From NCBI GenBank assembly GCA_016649785.1, contig JAENXB010000085.1:1-10699 (forward strand): a DNA stretch of 10,699 nucleotides, in the 5' to 3' direction. The notes below the pieces were generated by a model that had not been told where the DNA came from, ran no database searches, and worked only from the letters and a program-made list of their open reading frames with translations. The position numbers and the translations under genes are program-made. Source of the stretch: Flavobacteriaceae bacterium. GTDB taxonomy: Bacteria; Bacteroidota; Bacteroidia; Flavobacteriales; Flavobacteriaceae. Of the stretch, positions 7,704-10,699 are shown piece by piece; within the stretch, counting starts at the first letter, position 1; each line of letters opens with the position of its first letter.

Positions 7704-8258
7704 TTAGATGGTCATTATATCTCTTTCCTTAACCTCTAATATTGCGTCTACTTTTTTTATGTGCCTGTTTGTGAGTTCCTGAATATTGTCTTCAGCAATT
7801 TTAATTTCATCTTCAGAAACTTCCACCTTTTTAATTTCGTTATTGGCCATTTTCCGATCGTTCCTGATGCCTATTTTTGCTTCTTCAGCTTCATGTTTTG
7901 CCATTTTCACCAGTTCCTTGCGGCGTTCCTCGGTTAAAGGTGGAACGCTAATTATAACACTTTCCCCGTTATTCATGGGGTTAAAACCCAGATTGGCAAA
8001 CATTATTCCCTTCTCAATATTTGGAATAATTTTTCTTTCAAAGGGTTGTATAGTTATTGTCCTGGCATCGGGGGTATTTACATTTGCGACCTGGATAAGT
8101 GGGGTCATATTGCCGTAATAATCTACCATAACACCTCCCAGCATGGCAGGGCTTGCTTTTCCGGCACGAATATTAAGAAGTTGCTTTTCCAAATGTTTTA
8201 TGGTGTTACGCATATTCTCTTCGGTACTTTCAAATATAAAATCTATTTCGTCATTCAT
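7704..8258 (-). CDS. frr: Ribosome recycling factor
   Basis: RRF works with EF-G to split the post-termination ribosome so subunits can be reused. The 184-residue length matches the family (185 in E. coli). Visible hallmarks are RAGKASPAML (31-40), the domain II segment PLIQVANVNTPDARTITIQP (53-72), LTEERRKELVKMAK (109-122) and the long second helix carrying IGIRNDRKMANNEIKK (129-144). The ATG at 8258 gives a normal N terminus, with the first helix containing ENMRNTIKHLEKQL. It follows pyrH by 50 bases with no promoter match between them, so co-transcription with pyrH is likely, in the widely conserved pyrH-frr order. Confidence 0.98.
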   Translation of the reverse strand: MNDEIDFIFESTEENMRNTIKHLEKQLLNIRAGKASPAMLGGVMVDYYGNMTPLIQVANVNTPDARTITIQPFERKIIPNIEKGIMFANLGFNPMNNGESVIISVPPLTEERRKELVKMAKHEAEEAKIGIRNDRKMANNEIKKVEVSEDEIKIAEDNIQELTNRHIKKVDAILEVKERDIMTI

Positions 8259-8308
8259 TTTTTTAAACTTAAAGTTGAAAAAAGGCTATAATTATTTTTG
8301 TTATCCGA

Positions 8309-9022
8309 TTATAAATTCACTTTGGTCCCAATTTTTTCACCTGTAACAACTTTTAACAGGTTTCCGGGAGTATTCATATCAAATATAATAATGGGCAATT
8401 CATTTTCCTGGCTAAGTGTAAAAGCGGTGGTATCCATCACTTTTAAACCTTTTTTGAGCACATCGTCAAAAGTGATATGGTCAAATTTTGTTGCCTGTTT
8501 GTCTTTTTCAGGATCTGCCGTATAAATTCCATCAACACGGGTTCCTTTTAAGATCACATCGGCCTTTATTTCTATAGCTCTTAACACGGCTGCGGAATCG
8601 GTAGTGAAATATGGATTTCCTGTACCGCCACCAAAAATTACCACTCTGCCTTTTTCTAAATGCCTGATGGCTCTTCGGCGAATAAAGGGTTCTGCCACTT
8701 CATTTATTTGAATGGCAGTTTGCAGTCTGGTTGGCACATTGGCAACTTCTAAAGCACTTTGTAATGCCAGGCCGTTAATCACTGTGGCCAGCATTCCCAT
8801 ATTATCGGCCTGCACCCGGTCCATTCCCTTGCTGGCACCGGCAACACCTCTAAAAATATTTCCTCCGCCAATTACAATAGCGATCTCAATTCCTTTTTTT
8901 GTGACCGATTTTATTTCCTGTGCGTATTCTGCAAGTCGCTCCGGATCAATTCCATATTGTCGTTTTCCCATTAAGGCTTCCCCGGATAACTTTAGAAGTA
9001 TTCTTTTGTATGGCATGTGCAT
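8309..9022 (-). CDS. pyrH: UMP kinase (uridylate kinase)
   Basis: This enzyme phosphorylates UMP to UDP with ATP in pyrimidine nucleotide synthesis, and belongs to the amino-acid kinase fold family (hexameric in bacteria). The 237-residue protein shows the phosphate-binding start RILLKLSGEALMG (7-19), IVIGGGNIFRGVAG (49-62), the effector/UMP region DNMGMLATVINGLALQ (73-88), and the nucleotide-binding run GGGTGNPYFTTDSAA (131-145) followed by LKGTRVDGIYTADPEKD. Two in-frame ATGs are possible, at 9022 (MHMPYKRIL) and 9016 (MPYKRIL); most relatives start two residues before YKRIL, which favours 9016. The predicted transcription start lies only about 12-18 bases upstream, so the leader is very short. 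pyrH is divergent from the metallopeptidase gene and leads the cluster with frr. Confidence 0.98.
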   Translation of the reverse strand: MHMPYKRILLKLSGEALMGKRQYGIDPERLAEYAQEIKSVTKKGIEIAIVIGGGNIFRGVAGASKGMDRVQADNMGMLATVINGLALQSALEVANVPTRLQTAIQINEVAEPFIRRRAIRHLEKGRVVIFGGGTGNPYFTTDSAAVLRAIEIKADVILKGTRVDGIYTADPEKDKQATKFDHITFDDVLKKGLKVMDTTAFTLSQENELPIIIFDMNTPGNLLKVVTGEKIGTKVNL

Positions 9023-9039
9023 TTTTTAGATGAGTTGTG

Positions 9040-9047
9040 CAAATATA
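9040..9047 (-). promoter_or_regulatory. -7 box of the pyrH promoter
   Basis: The minus strand reads TATATTTG, an exact match to TAnnTTTG, 17 bases upstream of the first pyrH ATG. The -33 position has TTT rather than TTG, at the edge of the inverted repeat 9066-9091. It is the strongest candidate promoter for pyrH-frr and possibly the downstream envelope genes. Confidence 0.65.
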
Positions 9048-9065
9048 GACAATATCTTAATTTGT

Positions 9066-9091
9066 AAAGAATCTCTCGCAACCGATTCTTT
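9066..9091. repeat. 8-bp inverted repeat overlapping the pyrH -33 region
   Basis: aaagaatc (9066-9073) and gattcttt (9084-9091) are exact reverse complements around a 10-base spacer. The proximal arm lies about 19 bases upstream of the pyrH -7 box, where the -33 element should be. It could be an operator for a dimeric regulator, but no protein is known to bind it and a chance match in AT-rich DNA is possible. Confidence 0.35.
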
Positions 9092-9196
9092 TTAAAATTG
9101 GCCTTTAATAAAACTTTAACCTTAAAAACTGTATCAGGGCTGGAATAATATCAAATATGACAAAAATTCAGACGGATAAATTGGCTGGATTTTTGT

Positions 9197-9204
9197 TATA
9201 TTTG
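9197..9204 (+). promoter_or_regulatory. -7 box of the metallopeptidase gene promoter
   Basis: TATATTTG matches TAnnTTTG exactly and lies 28 bases upstream of the ATG at 9233. A TTG occurs at 9181-9183, but the spacing of 13 bases is shorter than usual, so the -33 assignment is uncertain. The leader after it is A-rich (aaacaataaaacaaaaaata), as is common before Bacteroidota start codons. Confidence 0.55.
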
Positions 9205-9232
9205 AAACAATAAAACAAAAAATAACAACATA

Positions 9233-9919
9233 ATGATTGGATATTATATCATCGCAGGTCTCATATTTATTGTGAGTTTGTATGTTAGCAACAAGCTGAA
9301 GAGCAAGTTTAAAACATATTCAAAAGTTTATCTCCAGAACGGGATGAGCGGAAAGGAGATCGCCGAAAAAATGCTACACGATAATGGTATTTTTGACGTA
9401 AAGGTAATTTCAACCCCGGGAATGTTAACCGACCATTACAACCCTCAAAAAAAGACGGTTAATTTAAGCGAATCGGTTTATACACAGCGAAATGCTGCCT
9501 CTGCCGCGGTAGCAGCCCACGAATGTGGTCATGCCGTGCAACATGCGCAGGCTTATAGCTGGTTGCAAATGCGAAGCCAACTGGTTCCTGGGGTAAGCGT
9601 GGCATCCAGATTTTCACAATGGGTGATCCTGGGAGGTCTTGTGCTTATGGCAACCACGGCTTTTGGGAGTACTATTTTGCTTGTAGGGATATTTTTATAT
9701 GCTATGGGAACTTTGTTCAGTTTTATTACTTTACCTGTAGAATACGATGCCAGTAAAAGGGCTTTGGTATGGTTGGAATCCAAAAACATGCTTAGCCCGC
9801 AGGAACACGATGCTGCCGAAGATTCTTTAAAATGGGCAGCCAGGACTTATGTGGTGGCCGCGGTAGGATCACTCGCTACCTTAATGTACTTTGTCAGTAT
9901 ATATTTGGGAAGGAACTAA
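9233..9919 (+). CDS. Membrane-anchored zinc metallopeptidase, YugP-type (Zn_peptidase_2)
   Basis: A 228-residue membrane protein. It has one TM at the very N terminus (about 3-19), a cytosol- or periplasm-facing region, then the catalytic HECGH motif (96-100) within AAVAAHECGHAVQHAQAY, two closely spaced TM segments (about 129-166), and the segment LPVEYDASKRAL (167-178), whose Glu170 is a likely third zinc ligand. A last TM lies near 205-225. Length and motif order match the YugP/Zn_peptidase_2 family, found widely in bacteria, whose substrates are not established. The ATG at 9233 directly precedes the first TM and follows an A-rich leader and a TATATTTG box. The gene is divergent from pyrH, stands alone as a transcription unit, and ends 14 bases before a strong terminator stem. 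Confidence 0.92.
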   Translation: MIGYYIIAGLIFIVSLYVSNKLKSKFKTYSKVYLQNGMSGKEIAEKMLHDNGIFDVKVISTPGMLTDHYNPQKKTVNLSESVYTQRNAASAAVAAHECGHAVQHAQAYSWLQMRSQLVPGVSVASRFSQWVILGGLVLMATTAFGSTILLVGIFLYAMGTLFSFITLPVEYDASKRALVWLESKNMLSPQEHDAAEDSLKWAARTYVVAAVGSLATLMYFVSIYLGRN

Positions 9920-9933
9920 TTCACAATTTATAA

Positions 9934-9976
9934 AAAACAAAAAAGGATTCTCGATTTGAGAATCCTTTTTTGTTTT
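9934..9976. terminator. Bidirectional Rho-independent terminator
   Basis: The left arm aaaacaaaaaaggattctc (9934-9952) and right arm gagaatccttttttgtttt (9958-9976) are perfectly complementary over 19 bp with a 5-base loop (gattt). The core stem ggattctc/gagaatcc is flanked by an A-tract on one side and a T-tract on the other, so each strand presents a stem followed by U residues. It lies between the convergent metallopeptidase and Lrp-family genes and can serve both. Confidence 0.9.
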
Positions 9977-9994
9977 ACAGATTTGAAAACAGAT

Positions 9995-10465
9995 CTATAC
10001 CTTGATTTGTCTTTTTATTTGCTGGTTTAATGAAATAAATGTTTCTGTACGGGAAACCCCATCTATTCCTTGAATATCTTTATTCAAAACATTCATTAGA
10101 TGTTCATTATCCTTACAAAGAATTTTAAGGAAAATGGACCAGTTCCCTGTGGTATAATGGCATTCAATTACCTCGGGAATTTCCTTCAATCGTTTTACAG
10201 CCTGAGGGTTACTCACCGCTTTGTCCAGATAAACCCCAACAAAGGCTAAGGTTGTATAACCCAAAACCTTCGGATTGATCATGAGCTTGGAGCCTTCAAT
10301 TAATCCCGATTTTTCAAGTTTCCTCAATCGTTGATGAATGGCCGCCCCGCTAATTCCTATGTTTCTTGCAATCTCCAAAATTGACTTTCGGGCATCTTCC
10401 ATCAGGTAATTTAATATGATTTTATCTATGCCATCAATAGTTACTTTTTCATCTACTACTTTCAT
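9995..10465 (-). CDS. Lrp/AsnC-family transcriptional regulator
   Basis: A 156-residue DNA-binding regulator. Residues 11-60 form the winged helix-turn-helix typical of the family, with DGIDKIILNYLMEDAR, then SILEIARNIGISGAAIHQRL and RKLEKSGLIEGS. Residues 72-150 form the RAM/ligand-binding domain, including ECHYTTGNWSIFLKILCKDN, where Gly107 sits in the turn that usually contacts the amino-acid effector. Family members assemble as dimers to octamers and control amino-acid metabolism in response to an amino acid. The ATG at 10463-10465 is the natural start. Only 46 bases separate it from the saccharopine dehydrogenase-like gene, with no clear promoter box between, so the two are probably co-transcribed and the regulator may control that enzyme. 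Its actual effector and targets cannot be read from the sequence. Confidence 0.95.
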   Translation of the reverse strand: MKVVDEKVTIDGIDKIILNYLMEDARKSILEIARNIGISGAAIHQRLRKLEKSGLIEGSKLMINPKVLGYTTLAFVGVYLDKAVSNPQAVKRLKEIPEVIECHYTTGNWSIFLKILCKDNEHLMNVLNKDIQGIDGVSRTETFISLNQQIKRQIKV

Positions 10466-10511
10466 ATAGTCTTGTTTTTTGAGATAGGAAGTTAAAATTC
10501 TGATTTTTTAG

Positions 10512-10699
10512 TTAATTTCCAACTTCCCCAAAAGGGTTATACCCTAAATAATCGGTTTCTTTTTCAGTAAAAACAATACCGTGTGCTTCCAATTCTTTTA
10601 AAATAGGTTCATACACTTCTTTGGTAATGGGAATTTGCACTCCGGGAGTAGTTATCTTTCCGTTTAAAATAGCAAGGGTTGCAATAGCCACGGGTAGCC
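10512..10699 (-). CDS. C-terminus of a saccharopine dehydrogenase-like protein (5' end beyond window)
   Basis: The last 61 codons of a minus-strand gene run in from the right edge and stop with TAA at 10512-10514. The translation begins LPVAIATLAILNGKI, continues TTPGVQIPITKEVYEPILKE and ends YLGYNPFGEVGN. The LPVAIAT segment followed by a GVQIPI strand and a YEPILKELE helix is the pattern I recognise from the C-terminal part of the bacterial saccharopine dehydrogenase family, NAD(P)-dependent enzymes linked to lysine metabolism. The Rossmann domain lies outside the window, so substrate and cofactor cannot be judged. The gene precedes the Lrp-type regulator by 46 bases. Confidence 0.72.
   Translation of the reverse strand, partial: LPVAIATLAILNGKITTPGVQIPITKEVYEPILKELEAHGIVFTEKETDYLGYNPFGEVGN

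Noticed and set aside
7786..8118. 110-residue plus-strand open frame over frr
   Set aside because: It is antisense to the entire core of a highly conserved gene and has no start context or motif.
8712..9029. 105-residue plus-strand open frame over pyrH
   Set aside because: It is antisense to the nucleotide-binding part of pyrH and looks like a codon-bias shadow.
9023..9232. Small RNA, riboswitch or small gene in the divergent intergenic region
   Set aside because: Beyond the two promoter boxes and the inverted repeat I see no open frame with a plausible start and no stable structured element.

Overview
The window looks like a chromosomal segment of a marine- or soil-type member of the Flavobacteriaceae (phylum Bacteroidota). 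The grounds are the AT-rich composition, the lack of Shine-Dalgarno sequences, several exact matches to the Bacteroidota -7 promoter box TAnnTTTG, an outer-membrane DUF5686-type protein, and the protein flavour of AsnS, PyrH, Frr and the MMPL-type RND protein. Genus-level placement is not possible from the sequence alone.

Layout. A 5'-truncated plus-strand gene (1-1375) encodes the helical C-terminal part of what is probably a SWIM zinc-finger family protein. It ends at an unusual perfect hairpin (1383-1427), which separates it from a convergent minus-strand block. Read in its own direction, that block runs pyrH (UMP kinase, 9022-8309), frr (ribosome recycling factor, 8258-7704), a DUF5686 outer-membrane beta-barrel protein (7628-5445), a 12-TM MMPL/RND membrane protein (5368-2969) and asnS (asparaginyl-tRNA synthetase, 2886-1444). 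Gaps are 50-82 bases. A strong promoter precedes pyrH, and further promoter matches precede the RND gene and asnS, so the block is probably a co-oriented cluster with internal promoters rather than one simple operon.

Divergent from pyrH is a membrane-anchored YugP-type zinc metallopeptidase (9233-9919), with its own TATATTTG box. It ends at a 19-bp symmetrical terminator that also serves the convergent Lrp/AsnC-family regulator (10465-9995). Behind the regulator, the last 61 codons of a saccharopine dehydrogenase-like gene enter from the right edge on the minus strand.

How the genes work together. pyrH, frr and asnS supply nucleotides and translation functions. Embedded between them are an inner-membrane RND protein and an outer-membrane barrel, which could act as an envelope pair. 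The Lrp-type regulator next to a saccharopine dehydrogenase-like enzyme suggests local amino-acid-responsive control. I found no mobile element, CRISPR array, tRNA, phage gene or recognised defence system. The region is mostly conserved core genome, and the most unusual items are the nested-palindrome hairpin, the asymmetric RND protein and the uncharacterised envelope pair. No stretch longer than about 300 bases lacks a gene; the longest is the 210-base divergent region at 9023-9232.
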